64,000 nucleotides of DNA from NCBI GenBank assembly GCA_013388455.1, contig JACAFF010000001.1:17479-81478 (forward strand), read 5' to 3'. This document shows, in pieces, positions 42,016 to 51,468 of the stretch (the first letter of the stretch is position 1; every line of letters starts with the position of its first letter). The translations under genes were made by a program, and so were the position numbers. Under the pieces are notes generated by a model. It made no database searches and was not told where the DNA came from. It was given only the letters and a program-made list of their open reading frames with translations. Source of the stretch: Nitrospirota bacterium. Its GTDB lineage: Bacteria > Nitrospirota > Thermodesulfovibrionia > Thermodesulfovibrionales > SM23-35.

Positions 42016-42798
42016 ATGAAAATAGCAATAACAGGAAAAGGTGGAGTAGGTAAGACCACTCTTGCATCTTTATTGAGTCAACTTTTTTCAGCAGATGGCA
42101 AAAGAGTAATTGCTGTTGATGCAGATCCGGATGCAAATCTTGCATCTGCCCTTGGTGTTCCAAAAGAAAAAGCAGAAAAGATAAAACCAATATCAGATAT
42201 GCAAGAGCTTATAGAGGAGAGAACAGGAACGAAAAGAGGCAGGATGGGAGGAATATTTAAATTAAATCCTAAAGTTGATGATTTACCAGATGAAATCGGG
42301 TATCGAATAAACGATATTACACTCATGACTATTGGGAAATTGAAGGCAGCAGCATCCGGATGTTACTGTCCTGAAAATGTGCTTCTCAGAAATTTGCTTA
42401 AACACTTGATTTTGCAACGTAGTGAAGTTGTTATTGTTGATATGGAAGCAGGGATAGAGCATTTGACGAGAGGAACAGCAGAGTCTGTTGATGCATTTAT
42501 AGTTGTTGTTGAACCAGGACAGAGAAGTATACAGACAGCAAGAGCAGTTAAAGAGTTAGCAAAAGGTCTTGGTGTCAAAAATGTTTTTGTTGTAGCAAAT
42601 AAAATAAGGGATTCCAAAGATTTAGATTTTATAAAAGAAAACATAGAAAATATGCAATTTATAGGAGCTATTGCATTTAACAATGCTGTTATGGAAGCGG
42701 ATATTCGGGGATTATCGCCATATAAATTATCACCAGAAACAGTTAAGGATGTAGAAGAAATAAAAAATAGATTAGAAAAATTATATTTGAAAAAATGA
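42016..42798 (+). CDS. cooC: CooC-type nickel-insertion ATPase (CO dehydrogenase maturation)
   Basis: A MinD/SIMIBI-class ATPase that loads nickel into CO dehydrogenase or acetyl-CoA synthase. The deviant P-loop GKGGVGKTT is at residues 7-15, DADPDANLASALG follows, and ASGCYCPENVLLR near 115 contains the CXC nickel/zinc-binding pair typical of CooC. It overlaps the next Usp gene by four bases. No CODH structural gene lies in the window, so its client is elsewhere; MetV, MetF, FolD and the Hdr-like protein nearby agree with a Wood-Ljungdahl context. Confidence 0.88.
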   Translation: MKIAITGKGGVGKTTLASLLSQLFSADGKRVIAVDADPDANLASALGVPKEKAEKIKPISDMQELIEERTGTKRGRMGGIFKLNPKVDDLPDEIGYRINDITLMTIGKLKAAASGCYCPENVLLRNLLKHLILQRSEVVIVDMEAGIEHLTRGTAESVDAFIVVVEPGQRSIQTARAVKELAKGLGVKNVFVVANKIRDSKDLDFIKENIENMQFIGAIAFNNAVMEADIRGLSPYKLSPETVKDVEEIKNRLEKLYLKK

Positions 42799-43661
42799 AA
42801 ATTGAAAAAATTCTTATAGGAATCGATTTCGGCCCAAAGACAGATAGTATTATCAGTTATGCATCGTATTTTGCTGATAAATTAAGAGCTTCTTTGCATC
42901 TTCTTTATGTTATTGATTACATCGTAACTCCTCCAGCTTATTTAATCCCTTATATCGAAGAAGAAAAGAAGAACGCAGAAAAAAATTTTGAAGCAGTAAA
43001 AAAACTATTTAGTAGTGCTAACATTATTAATATAGAAACCGAAGTTATCATTGGAAGGCTTCAAGAATCTTTTCACGCAACTCTTAAAAGAATAAATGCT
43101 GATATGCTGATTCTTGGATTTATGACACATACCTTTAGACGTAGCAGTTCAGAAAAATTGATCAAAGGACTTCAGATACCGATGCTTGTTGTAAGGGGTA
43201 AGAAATCTAATTCTACAAGTATTAAAAGTTTAAAGATAAACAAAATTCTTTGTCCTGTTGATTTTTCCTATCAATCAAAAAAGGCTCTAAATGTTGCATT
43301 GCAATTGAAGGATATTTTTTCAGCAAAATTAGAGATTCTGCACGTTTCTCAGGATTATTTAATAAAAAGAATAAAGAGATTGCAAGGACAAGAAAAAGAG
43401 AAAGATAGAGCATTAAATGAGTTAAAAGAAAAGACAAGAGAAACTCTCAATTCATTTTTAGAAAATTTATCATTAAAAGAGCAGGGATTTATTTATGAGG
43501 GTGATCCTGTAAAAAAAATAATCTCATTTGTAGAAGAGAGAGATATGGATCTGGTTGTAATGGGTGCAAAAGGACTGGGTCTGATCAAAGGAATGCTTAT
43601 AGGAAGTGTTACTGATGCTGTCTTGAAAACCTCTCCCTGTCCAGTCCTCGTAATAAGCTAA
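42795..43661 (+). CDS. Tandem universal stress protein
   Basis: A 288-aa protein with two Usp-like domains (about 1-140 and 148-288). Only the C-terminal domain ends with a proper ATP loop, MGAKGLGLIKGMLIGSVTDAV; the N-terminal domain has ILGFMTHTFRRSSSEKLIKG, which lacks the Gly spacing. It overlaps cooC by four bases and the exchanger gene by one. It is not closely similar in sequence to the Usp at 25112. Function unknown. Confidence 0.85.
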   Translation: MKIEKILIGIDFGPKTDSIISYASYFADKLRASLHLLYVIDYIVTPPAYLIPYIEEEKKNAEKNFEAVKKLFSSANIINIETEVIIGRLQESFHATLKRINADMLILGFMTHTFRRSSSEKLIKGLQIPMLVVRGKKSNSTSIKSLKINKILCPVDFSYQSKKALNVALQLKDIFSAKLEILHVSQDYLIKRIKRLQGQEKEKDRALNELKEKTRETLNSFLENLSLKEQGFIYEGDPVKKIISFVEERDMDLVVMGAKGLGLIKGMLIGSVTDAVLKTSPCPVLVIS

Positions 43662-44686
43662 TGATTGGTGATATACTCTTATTATTTTTTGGACTTTTTT
43701 TGATATTGATATCTGCTGAAAGTTTTACAAATGGAATTGAAACTCTGGGGAGAAAATTTTCACTATCTCAGGCGGTAGTAGGAAGCCTCCTTGCTGCAGT
43801 TGGTACTGCATTGCCTGAGACAATACTTCCTGTAGTTGCAATATTTTTTTATAAAGGTGAATCAGCAAAAGATATAGGAATGGGTGCAATTCTTGGAGCA
43901 CCATTCATGTTATCAACACTCGCTTTTTTCGTTGTCGGGCTAACGGTTATAATCTCTTATTTGAGGAAAAAGAGAAACTTCAAATTTCAAGTTGAAATAA
44001 GTTCAATAAAGAGAGATCTTTTATTCTTTCTGCCAATGTATACAATGGCTATATCATTACCATTTATTACAGGGAGGTCATTCACAGTACTGATTGCTGT
44101 AACGCTAATTACAGGATATATTTTATATGCATATAAAACTCTAAGATGTGAAAGCGCTGATTTAGAGCATTCAGAAGGAATGTATTTGTGTAGATTACTT
44201 GGAAAGGCTGGATTGACTGAATCAAAAAACCCTCATTTCTTCCTGATATTCTTACAGATCACAGGTGCTCTTGCAATTATGATTACAGGGGCTCATACTT
44301 TTGTTAAACACCTTGAGCACATCTCTATACGATTTGGAATGAGCCCAATGCTTTTTGCACTGATCCTTGCACCCATTGCAACAGAACTGCCTGAAAAGTT
44401 TAACAGCATAACATGGACATGGAAAGGTCGTGATACACTTGCAATGGGGAATATAACAGGTGCTATGGTTTTTCAATCTACTTTCCCAGTTTCCATTGGC
44501 ATTCTTTTTACTGATTGGAAATTAACAGGTATGGCACTTTTCTCTGCAATAATAGCAATTTTATCTTCCATTATTGTGCTTATGGAATTGACTATCAGAA
44601 AAAGGATTTCACCTTTTACAATTCTTTTCGGAGGCGCCCTTTATTTTTTATATGCTATCGTTTTAATTACAGGCAAAATATTATGA
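43661..44686 (+). CDS. Na+/Ca2+ exchanger-family membrane protein (CaCA superfamily)
   Basis: A 341-aa antiporter with about ten helices in two inverted halves. The alpha-1 repeat is GSLLAAVGTALPETILPVVA (about 41-60) and the alpha-2 repeat is APIATELPEKFNSITW (about 229-244) followed by NITGAMVFQSTFP, the residues forming the ion site. Substrates may be Ca2+, K+ or another cation with Na+ or H+. It overlaps the formyl-THF cyclo-ligase gene by four bases. Confidence 0.85.
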   Translation: MIGDILLLFFGLFLILISAESFTNGIETLGRKFSLSQAVVGSLLAAVGTALPETILPVVAIFFYKGESAKDIGMGAILGAPFMLSTLAFFVVGLTVIISYLRKKRNFKFQVEISSIKRDLLFFLPMYTMAISLPFITGRSFTVLIAVTLITGYILYAYKTLRCESADLEHSEGMYLCRLLGKAGLTESKNPHFFLIFLQITGALAIMITGAHTFVKHLEHISIRFGMSPMLFALILAPIATELPEKFNSITWTWKGRDTLAMGNITGAMVFQSTFPVSIGILFTDWKLTGMALFSAIIAILSSIIVLMELTIRKRISPFTILFGGALYFLYAIVLITGKIL

Positions 44687-45246
44687 AGAAAAATATCAGA
44701 AGTATCGTGTTGAGAAAAAGAGATGAAATCCCAAAAATTATAAGAGATGTGAAAAATTCTCTCATAAAGGAAAAAGTATTTTTGATTCCTGAATTCCGAG
44801 AAGCTGACATAATATTTTTTTATGCTTCTTTCAGATCAGAGGTTGAGACATTAAGCTTAATAAAAGAGTCAATAAACATGGGCAAAAGGGTTATTCTTCC
44901 AAAGGTGGATATAAAAAATCAGGCTCTAATTTTATATGAAATAAAGGATTTAAACGAATTGAAGTCAGGTTATATGGGTATCCCTGAACCTTATATATTT
45001 GAAAACAGGTTATTTAAACTTGAAGATATTGATCTTATTATAGCACCCGGTGTAGCTTTTGATTGTTCAGGTAATAGATTAGGTTACGGTGGAGGATATT
45101 ATGACATTCTTTTAGCAAGTATGAAGAAAAAGATACCAATTATTGGATTAGCATATGAAGAACAGATCGTAGATTCAGTACCATCAGAATTACACGATGT
45201 AAAGGTTGATATGATAATTACTGACAAAAGGATAATAAAGCTATAG
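44683..45246 (+). CDS. 5-formyltetrahydrofolate cyclo-ligase
   Basis: It converts 5-formyl-THF to 5,10-methenyl-THF with ATP, recycling a dead-end folate. The ATG at 44683 lies in the exchanger stop (ATGA) and gives a 187-aa protein of normal length; a longer frame upstream reads inside the exchanger and is rejected. PGVAFDCSGNRLGYGGGYYD is the family signature, with IPEP earlier. It opens a folate/C1 block with folE, folD and metF downstream. Confidence 0.88.
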   Translation: MKKNIRSIVLRKRDEIPKIIRDVKNSLIKEKVFLIPEFREADIIFFYASFRSEVETLSLIKESINMGKRVILPKVDIKNQALILYEIKDLNELKSGYMGIPEPYIFENRLFKLEDIDLIIAPGVAFDCSGNRLGYGGGYYDILLASMKKKIPIIGLAYEEQIVDSVPSELHDVKVDMIITDKRIIKL

Positions 45247-45270
45247 AAAATATTATATATTTAATGAATT

Positions 45271-46086
45271 ATGCTTGAAAAAGGACAAAGTGTATTTTTG
45301 AAAACTGCAGTAGAGGCAGCACATCATGCTGGTAAGTACATTGTTGATAACATTGGAAAAATTACTGAAAAAGATGTTGTATGCAAACAGTTATCAGATT
45401 TTGTTACACGTATAGATAAAGAATCAGAAAAAATCATTATAGAGATAATCAAAAAGAAATTCCCTGATCACCTTTTTCTTGCAGAAGAGTCTGTGGTGGC
45501 AGCAGATACAGGTATATATAAATGGATAATAGACCCACTTGATGGTACTACAAACTTTATTCATGGATATCCTGTTTTTTCTGTATCTATAGCACTTAAA
45601 TATTATGAAGAAATACTTCTGGGTATTGTTTTTGACCCGACAAGGGAAGAACTATTTACTGCTGAAAAGGGGAAAGGGGCTTTTTTAAATGAAAAACCTA
45701 TAAGTGTATCATCGATGAGAAAGTTCAGTTATAGTCTTATTGCAACCGGCTTCCCTTTTCGGAAAAAAGAACTTATAGACTCTTATATTAAGGTATTTAA
45801 GGGCATTTTTTCGCGAGTAAGCGATATAAGGAGGGCAGGGTCTGCTGCTCTTGACCTTGCTTACCTTGCGTGTGGGAGATGTGATGGGTTTTTTGAGATA
45901 GGATTAAGTCCATGGGATATAGCAGCAGGAGCAATTCTTATAAAAGAGGCAGGTGGTGTTATTACAGATTTTGGAGGTGATAGTGATTATCTTGAAACAG
46001 GAAATGTTGTGGCAGGAATTCCTTCAGTGCATAATGAATTACTGAATGAAGTAAGAAGAGTATTTTCAGGAATCATTGATAAATAA
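45271..46086 (+). CDS. suhB: Inositol monophosphatase family protein (SuhB-like)
   Basis: A Mg2+/Li+-sensitive phosphatase of 271 aa. FLAEES, WIIDPLDGTTNFIHGYP and the late SPWDIAAGAILIKEAGG contain the metal- and substrate-binding residues. The family acts on inositol-1-phosphate, fructose-1,6-bisphosphate, histidinol phosphate or NADP; with hisC and hisB about 4 kb away, histidinol phosphatase is a possibility but unproven. Confidence 0.88.
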   Translation: MLEKGQSVFLKTAVEAAHHAGKYIVDNIGKITEKDVVCKQLSDFVTRIDKESEKIIIEIIKKKFPDHLFLAEESVVAADTGIYKWIIDPLDGTTNFIHGYPVFSVSIALKYYEEILLGIVFDPTREELFTAEKGKGAFLNEKPISVSSMRKFSYSLIATGFPFRKKELIDSYIKVFKGIFSRVSDIRRAGSAALDLAYLACGRCDGFFEIGLSPWDIAAGAILIKEAGGVITDFGGDSDYLETGNVVAGIPSVHNELLNEVRRVFSGIIDK

Positions 46087-46155
46087 AAATATAATGTATC
46101 CTTGATTTTGCTTCATAAATTAAGCCATATAGTTTATTATAGACCTGTGCATATT

Positions 46156-46183
46156 AGCTCGAAAATGCAATATTTGGGTTAAT
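46156..46183. repeat. TTAACC-ended repeat, terminal fragment (copy G)
   Basis: AGCTCGAAAATGCAATATTTGGG followed by TTAA resembles the terminal arm of the family (GCTCGAAAAT, TTTGGGTTAA) after loss of internal bases. It lies five bases before the -35 box of the folE promoter. Confidence 0.4.
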
Positions 46184-46187
46184 AATT

Positions 46188-46217
46188 TTGACATCAGGTC
46201 ATTACAAGTGCTAAAAT
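46188..46217 (+). promoter_or_regulatory. Sigma70-type promoter of folE
   Basis: TTGACA (46188) and TAAAAT (46212) are 18 bases apart, giving a start near 46224, about 23 bases before the folE ATG. Confidence 0.55.
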
Positions 46218-46246
46218 TTGCCTATTAATCGCAGTATTGAGTTGTC

Positions 46247-46810
46247 ATGGACTTAAAGAAGATAGAAAAGGGTGTCAGATTAATCCTCGAAGGTATTGGC
46301 GAAGATCCTGATAGATCAGGATTGAAAGACACCCCAGAACGTGTTGCAAGAATGTATCAAGAGATATTTGCAGGACTTGAAACACACACCGAAGAAATTC
46401 TGAAAGCAATTGAAGGTGAAAGTCACGATGAACTGGTGCTTCTTAAAGATATTCCTTTCTATTCTGTATGTGAACATCATCTCCTACCATTTATTGGAAA
46501 AGCCCACGTTGCCTATATCCCATCTGGTGGCAGAATTGCTGGACTCAGTGAACTTGCTAAAGCTGTAGAAGTCTTCGCTAAAAGATTACAGGTTCAGGAA
46601 AGACTTACCACACAACTTGCAGATTTAATAATGGAAAAACTCAAGCCTAAGGGAGCAATGGTTATTATTGATGCAGAACATTTGTGTATTAGTATGAGAG
46701 GTGTAAAAAAATCTGGATCCAAGACTGTAACCTCAGCAGTTAGAGGTATATTCAGAACTAAGCAATCAACAAGAGAAGAATTGCTGGAGCTTATAAAAAA
46801 GAAGGACTGA
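46247..46810 (+). CDS. folE: GTP cyclohydrolase I
   Basis: It opens GTP to dihydroneopterin triphosphate, the first step to folate and related pterins (also queuosine precursors). The 187-aa protein has [20 protein letters not shown] (zinc Cys and His), [25 protein letters not shown], and [22 protein letters not shown] in parts. The lengths and motifs are those of the zinc-dependent type IA enzyme. Confidence 0.95.
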   Translation: MDLKKIEKGVRLILEGIGEDPDRSGLKDTPERVARMYQEIFAGLETHTEEILKAIEGESHDELVLLKDIPFYSVCEHHLLPFIGKAHVAYIPSGGRIAGLSELAKAVEVFAKRLQVQERLTTQLADLIMEKLKPKGAMVIIDAEHLCISMRGVKKSGSKTVTSAVRGIFRTKQSTREELLELIKKKD

Positions 46811-46860
46811 GTTTAATTCTCTGGTATAAGCATTTTTAAACAATTCAAAAGGAGGGCGAA

Positions 46861-47733
46861 ATGTCAGCAACACTTATTAAAGGTTCTGAGATATCCAAAC
46901 AGATAAAAGAAGAACTTAAGCAGGAAATAGTCAAATTGAAAGAAAGATATAATATTACTCCAGGTCTATCTACGATATTGGTAGGTGAAGATGAAGCATC
47001 GAAAGTTTATGTAGGAGCAAAGGAAAAGGCATGTAAAGAACTTGGAATTTATTCAGAGCGTATTGATCTTCCTGTAGATACAAAAGAGCAAGATTTGTTA
47101 GCTTTGATTGAAAAGTTAAACAAAAACCCAAAGATTCATGGCATACTTGTTCAACTGCCTCTACCAAAGCATATTAATGAAACTCATGTTTTATATGCGA
47201 TAGATCCATCGAAAGACGTAGATGGATTTCACCCCGTTAATGTAGGAAAAATGATGCTCGGAGAACCTACATTTCTTCCATGTACTCCTCACGGAATTCT
47301 CGAACTTTTAAAAAGAAGCGGAACTGATACAAAAGGAGCAGAAGTAGTTGTTATCGGAAGAAGTAATATTGTCGGGAAACCGGTTGCAAATATGTTACTT
47401 CAGAAAAAAGGTGGAAATGCAACAGTTACGATATGCCATACAGGAACAAGAGACCTTGCTTCTCATACTAAGCGAGCAGATATATTAATTGTTGCTGCTG
47501 GAAGACCTAAGACAGTAACTGCAGATATGGTTAAAGATGGAGTTGTTGTGATTGATGTGGGTGTTAACAGGCTGGAAACGGGTCTTGTTGGTGATGTTGA
47601 TTTTGAAACAGTAAAAGAAAAAGCAAAGGCAATAACACCTGTTCCAGGGGGTGTTGGTCCCATGACTATCGTGATGCTTATGAAAAATACCGTTGAATCT
47701 GCAAAGATGCATGCAGGAATAACAGACATATGA
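46861..47733 (+). CDS. folD: Methylenetetrahydrofolate dehydrogenase/cyclohydrolase
   Basis: This bifunctional enzyme interconverts methylene-, methenyl- and formyl-THF. The 290-aa protein has YVGAKEKACKELGI with the catalytic Lys region, VQLPLPKHIN, the GRSNIVGKPVANMLL Rossmann loop, and PVPGGVGPMTIVMLMKNTV. A GGAGGG site precedes the ATG. Its neighbours downstream are the Hdr/MvhD-like protein, MetV and MetF, so FolD probably feeds methylene-THF to a reductase in the same block. Confidence 0.95.
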   Translation: MSATLIKGSEISKQIKEELKQEIVKLKERYNITPGLSTILVGEDEASKVYVGAKEKACKELGIYSERIDLPVDTKEQDLLALIEKLNKNPKIHGILVQLPLPKHINETHVLYAIDPSKDVDGFHPVNVGKMMLGEPTFLPCTPHGILELLKRSGTDTKGAEVVVIGRSNIVGKPVANMLLQKKGGNATVTICHTGTRDLASHTKRADILIVAAGRPKTVTADMVKDGVVVIDVGVNRLETGLVGDVDFETVKEKAKAITPVPGGVGPMTIVMLMKNTVESAKMHAGITDI

Positions 47734-47799
47734 TTATTTTTTAAAATAAGTTATTATAAAAATATAAGTTACAATGTTCTCAAAGGAGAGTGATTCTAA

Positions 47800-49752
47800 A
47801 TGAATATTAAAACTATGACACCATGTCAGGCAGCATGTCCAGTTCATACAGATGTTCGAGGGTATGTTTCTGCAATCGCGCGCGGTGATTTTGAGACAGC
47901 AATACGTATTATTCGTCAGGTAAATCCATTTCCTTCAGTATGTGGCAGAATATGTACACGTGCTTGTGAGTCTGCATGCAGACGTGCACAGGTGGATGAG
48001 CCCATAGCTATTGCCAATTTGAAGAGATTTGCGGCTGATCAGACCATGGATCTGAAATATTTTCAGAGACCTTTGGTCCCTTATTATACTGAAAAGATAG
48101 CCGTTGTAGGTGGAGGTCCATCTGGTCTTACAGCAGCTCATGATCTGGCTTTACTTGGGTATAAAGTTACTGTTTTCGAAGCACAGAGTGAACTTGGAGG
48201 GATGCTCAGCAGGGGTGTTCCAGAATATAGACTACCTAAAAGTGTTGTAAAAGATGACATCAATTTTATTCTCTCCATGGGAGTAGAGGCAAAGACTGGA
48301 AAGTTGCTTGGGAGAGATTTTTCCATTGAAGAACTTCTTAATGAATATCAGGCGGTATTTCTGGCGCTGGGGAGTGAAAGAAGTGTTTTCCCAAAATGTA
48401 AAGGTGTTGAACTTGCAGGTATTATTACTGCGGTTGAGTTTCTGAAACAAGTGAGTCAAGGACAACGTCCATCTCTTGGTAAAAAAGTTGTTATTTTTGG
48501 AGGAGGTCATACTGCTATAGATGCAGCAAGGACTTGTATAAGATTGGGCTCAGAGGATGTGACCGTTGTTTATCGCAGGACATTGAAAGAAATGCCAGCC
48601 GGAAAAGCTGAAGTTGAGGAAGCGGAAAATGAAGGAGTAAAATTTGAATTTCTTACTGCACCTGTTGAATTCCTCGGAAGTGGGAAAGTCGAGAAAGTTC
48701 GTTGTGCAAGGATGCGACTTGATGAGACTTCCCGATCCAAGAAGGGTAAACTTGTGCGTGTTGTGAATTCTGAGTTCGAAATTGATGTTGATGCTGTTAT
48801 TCTTGCAATCGGCTACAGTCCAAAGGCTGATGATATTAAAGATGTAGAAATAATATCAGGGAAAAGTGGAACAATAGTAGTAAAGGATGAAAGCGGAACT
48901 ACTAATCTAAAAGGTGTTTTTGCAGGTGGTGACGTAGTAAGCGGTCCTCTGAGTGTCATTCACGCTATAGCATCTGGTAAACGGGCTGCAGATGCAATAC
49001 ATCGTTATCTCAGAAAATTACCTCCAAAAGAGATTGAAGAACCTGAAGTTTTGCGTCCACTGGATCAGAAGATTGTAGATCTTATTGTTAAAGCAGTACG
49101 TCAGAAAATGCCTACACTTCCAGTTGCAGATCGTATCAAGAGCTTTAAAGAAGTTAATTTAGGTTATACACGTGAACAGGCTATCAAAGAAGCTCAGCGT
49201 TGTTTGAGTTGTGGTTCAGGAGCAATAATATCAGATGAATGCGTTGCATGTTTTAATTGTGTTCTTGTATGTCCTTATGGAGTTCCTGAGGCTGGAGAAG
49301 AAAAAGCAAAAATAGATATAAGCCAGTGTCAGGCTTGCGGAATCTGTGCATCTGAATGTCCTGCATCAGCAATTGATGTTAGACTCGAAACCAAAGAGGA
49401 AAGTCGGAGAAAATTGGAAAAAACACTAAAAGAAGCAAAGAGTGATAAAAAAGAGGCATTCACAATAGAATTTTTCTGCCATTATGATCAACCTGAAAGG
49501 ATTAAAGGAGATAAGGCCGATACTTATTCTATTGGTAAACCATGTATGGCACGTGTTGATGCTTTACAGCTCATAAAGCCTTTTGAAAAAGGTTCAAGCA
49601 GAGTGCAGATTACAAAGTGCGAGAAAGATGAATGCCGATTCAAAGGTTGTGACAAATGGATAGTTAAACATGTAGAGAATGCAAAAAAGATATTAAAAGA
49701 TATCGGAATTGATGCTGAATGTCTTAAGATAGTATATGAAAATAAAGATTAA
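47800..49752 (+). CDS. GltD-like flavin/iron-sulfur oxidoreductase fused to an MvhD-like domain
   Basis: A 650-aa electron-transfer protein. An N-terminal [4Fe-4S] domain with CQAACPV and CGRICTRACESACRR (about 8-65) precedes FAD-binding VVGGGPSGLTAA (about 105-116) and a pyridine-nucleotide site FGGGHTAIDAARTC (about 230). Two ferredoxin clusters follow, CVACFNCVLVCPYG and CQACGICASECPAS (about 485-530). The last 100 residues have Cys near FCHYDQ and CMARVDALQLIKPFEKG...CEKDECRFKGC, an MvhD/FlpD [2Fe-2S] domain. In acetogens HdrA-type flavoproteins and MvhD serve MetVF; here the functions are in one chain, 39 bases before metV. It may accept NAD(P)H and pass electrons to methylene-THF reductase. 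Confidence 0.83.
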   Translation: MNIKTMTPCQAACPVHTDVRGYVSAIARGDFETAIRIIRQVNPFPSVCGRICTRACESACRRAQVDEPIAIANLKRFAADQTMDLKYFQRPLVPYYTEKIAVVGGGPSGLTAAHDLALLGYKVTVFEAQSELGGMLSRGVPEYRLPKSVVKDDINFILSMGVEAKTGKLLGRDFSIEELLNEYQAVFLALGSERSVFPKCKGVELAGIITAVEFLKQVSQGQRPSLGKKVVIFGGGHTAIDAARTCIRLGSEDVTVVYRRTLKEMPAGKAEVEEAENEGVKFEFLTAPVEFLGSGKVEKVRCARMRLDETSRSKKGKLVRVVNSEFEIDVDAVILAIGYSPKADDIKDVEIISGKSGTIVVKDESGTTNLKGVFAGGDVVSGPLSVIHAIASGKRAADAIHRYLRKLPPKEIEEPEVLRPLDQKIVDLIVKAVRQKMPTLPVADRIKSFKEVNLGYTREQAIKEAQRCLSCGSGAIISDECVACFNCVLVCPYGVPEAGEEKAKIDISQCQACGICASECPASAIDVRLETKEESRRKLEKTLKEAKSDKKEAFTIEFFCHYDQPERIKGDKADTYSIGKPCMARVDALQLIKPFEKGSSRVQITKCEKDECRFKGCDKWIVKHVENAKKILKDIGIDAECLKIVYENKD

Positions 49753-49791
49753 CAAAAGATATAAAGATGCCAAATAAAAGAAGGTGATAAA

Positions 49792-50475
49792 ATGGTAGTT
49801 GCAGAAATAAAACCTTTTACAGAGATAAGCAATATGCTTAAGCCTTATAAAAGGATTCTTGTTCTTGGATGTGGTACTTGTATGGCTGTGTGTTTGAGCG
49901 GAGGAAAAAGGCAGGTTGAGTTACTTGCTTCTGCTATCCGTATGGCAAAAAAGATTAATGAAAATAGCGATGATATTCTTATAGGTGAACGGACAATAGG
50001 AAGGCAATGTGAACCAAAATTTGTTGATCAGATAAAAGATGAATCTTCACAGTATGAAGTTATTCTATCAATGGGCTGTGGAGCTGGAGTTCAGGAGCTT
50101 ACTGAACGATTGAATTCAATTGTTGTTCTGCCAGCAATGAATACAAAATTTATTGGTGTTGCTGATTCAGAAGGTAATTTTTTTGAAATGTGTGCAGCAT
50201 GTGGAGACTGCATTCTATCACTAACAGGTGGAATTTGTCCTGTTACAAGATGTCCGAAAGGCTTGTTGAATGGCCCATGTGGAGGAACTAAAAACGGCAA
50301 ATGTGAAGTCAGTTCTGATATTCCATGTGCATGGGTTTTGATATACGAAAGAATGAAGCAATTGGGTAAACTTGACGAGATAAAAAAGACTATAGGTCCT
50401 AAAGACTGGGGGAAAGACCAAAAACCGGACAAATACATTTTAAAAGAAAAATCAGAGACTGTTACCGTTAAATAA
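49792..50475 (+). CDS. metV: MetV-type methylenetetrahydrofolate reductase partner
   Basis: This 227-aa protein is a MetV / MTHFR C-terminal zinc- or Fe-S-binding subunit that delivers electrons to MetF. The N-terminal half has a CGTCMAVC segment near residue 24 and CGAGVQELT near 97. The C-terminal region CAACGDC...GGICPVTRCPKGLLNGPCGG (about 132-165, given in pieces) and PCAWVLIYERM are diagnostic. It lies between the Hdr/MvhD-like gene and, after two unrelated genes, metF. Confidence 0.85.
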   Translation: MVVAEIKPFTEISNMLKPYKRILVLGCGTCMAVCLSGGKRQVELLASAIRMAKKINENSDDILIGERTIGRQCEPKFVDQIKDESSQYEVILSMGCGAGVQELTERLNSIVVLPAMNTKFIGVADSEGNFFEMCAACGDCILSLTGGICPVTRCPKGLLNGPCGGTKNGKCEVSSDIPCAWVLIYERMKQLGKLDEIKKTIGPKDWGKDQKPDKYILKEKSETVTVK

Positions 50476-50577
50476 TGTAAGATTGCAAATAATTCCTGCA
50501 CCGAAATTTCTTTTGGATTATACATCTCGAAGGATTTTGGGAGTGGTAGGGATTCATTAAATTCTTCAATTAAATTT

Positions 50578-51468
50578 ATGTTAAAGGTAGCGATAATAGG
50601 AGCTGGAAAAGTTGGAACTGCAATAGGATATCTGCTCAAAAAGTCAGGATATTCAATTGCTGGTATAGCCAGCAGGACACTTGATTCAGCAAGAAAAGCA
50701 AGAACGTTTATTGGGGAAGGGGTGGTTACAACAGATCTTAAAAGTGTAGCCAATAATGCATCAATTATTTTCATTACGACCTCTGATGGAGCTATTGAGG
50801 AAGTATGTAGAAAGATTGCTTCAGAAGGGGGTTTTCGTAAAGGTTCTGTTGTATTTCATATGTGTGGTGCTTTACCTTCAAGTATCCTAAATTCTGCAAA
50901 AAGGAAAGGCGCCTATATTGCCTCTATACATCCTCTTCAGAGTCTTGCTGATGTGAAAGAGGCAGTTAAAAATTTATCCAATTCCTATTTTTGTATTGAA
51001 GGTGATGAAGAAGCTGCTCGTATTGCACGTGAGATTGTTAAAGCACTTGGTGGAAAAGAGATAATGTTAGATGTTGAAAAAAAACCTTTGTATCATGCAG
51101 GTGCTGCTGTTGTATCAAATTTTCTCGTAGCAACAATAGGGTTTGGGATAGAGTTATACGAAGCTGCCGGTATCAGAAAAAAAGATTCTTTGAAGGCAAT
51201 GATGCCTCTGATAAAGGGAACTGTAAAAAATATTGAGAATATAGGAATCCCGGATGCTCTTACAGGACCTATTTCAAGAGGTGACGCCAGTATTGTTGAA
51301 TGCCATTTGAAAGCAATATCACGAGAAATACCAAAATTCCTAAGTCTCTATTCGGAGCTCGGAAAATATACTGTTCAGATAGCGGTTGAAAAAGGTACCT
51401 TAAAAAGAAATAAGGCTAAAAAAATATTATCATTATTCCAAAAATATCAGGAGAGATTAACTATATAG
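50578..51468 (+). CDS. Rossmann-fold / DUF2520 dehydrogenase-like protein
   Basis: A 296-aa NAD(P)-binding protein with GAGKVGTAIGYLL at residues 8-20, the strand FITTSDGAIEEVC, and FHMCGALPSS and SIHPLQSLAD mid-protein, ending with a helical DUF2520 domain (about 170-290) containing HAGAAVVSNFLVA. It resembles ketopantoate reductase or 6-phosphogluconate-dehydrogenase-fold proteins, but the substrate is unknown. Overlap with purD by one base (TAGTG) suggests translational coupling. Confidence 0.82.
   Translation: MLKVAIIGAGKVGTAIGYLLKKSGYSIAGIASRTLDSARKARTFIGEGVVTTDLKSVANNASIIFITTSDGAIEEVCRKIASEGGFRKGSVVFHMCGALPSSILNSAKRKGAYIASIHPLQSLADVKEAVKNLSNSYFCIEGDEEAARIAREIVKALGGKEIMLDVEKKPLYHAGAAVVSNFLVATIGFGIELYEAAGIRKKDSLKAMMPLIKGTVKNIENIGIPDALTGPISRGDASIVECHLKAISREIPKFLSLYSELGKYTVQIAVEKGTLKRNKAKKILSLFQKYQERLTI

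Noticed and set aside
44515..44682. N-terminal extension of formyl-THF cyclo-ligase
   Set aside because: It would overlap the exchanger by 172 bases and carries a non-homologous sequence; the ATGA-coupled start at 44683 fits the family.
50091..50774. Minus-strand 227-codon frame across metV and the next gene
   Set aside because: Antisense to the Cys-rich metV end; no recognisable domain and no promoter or ribosome site.
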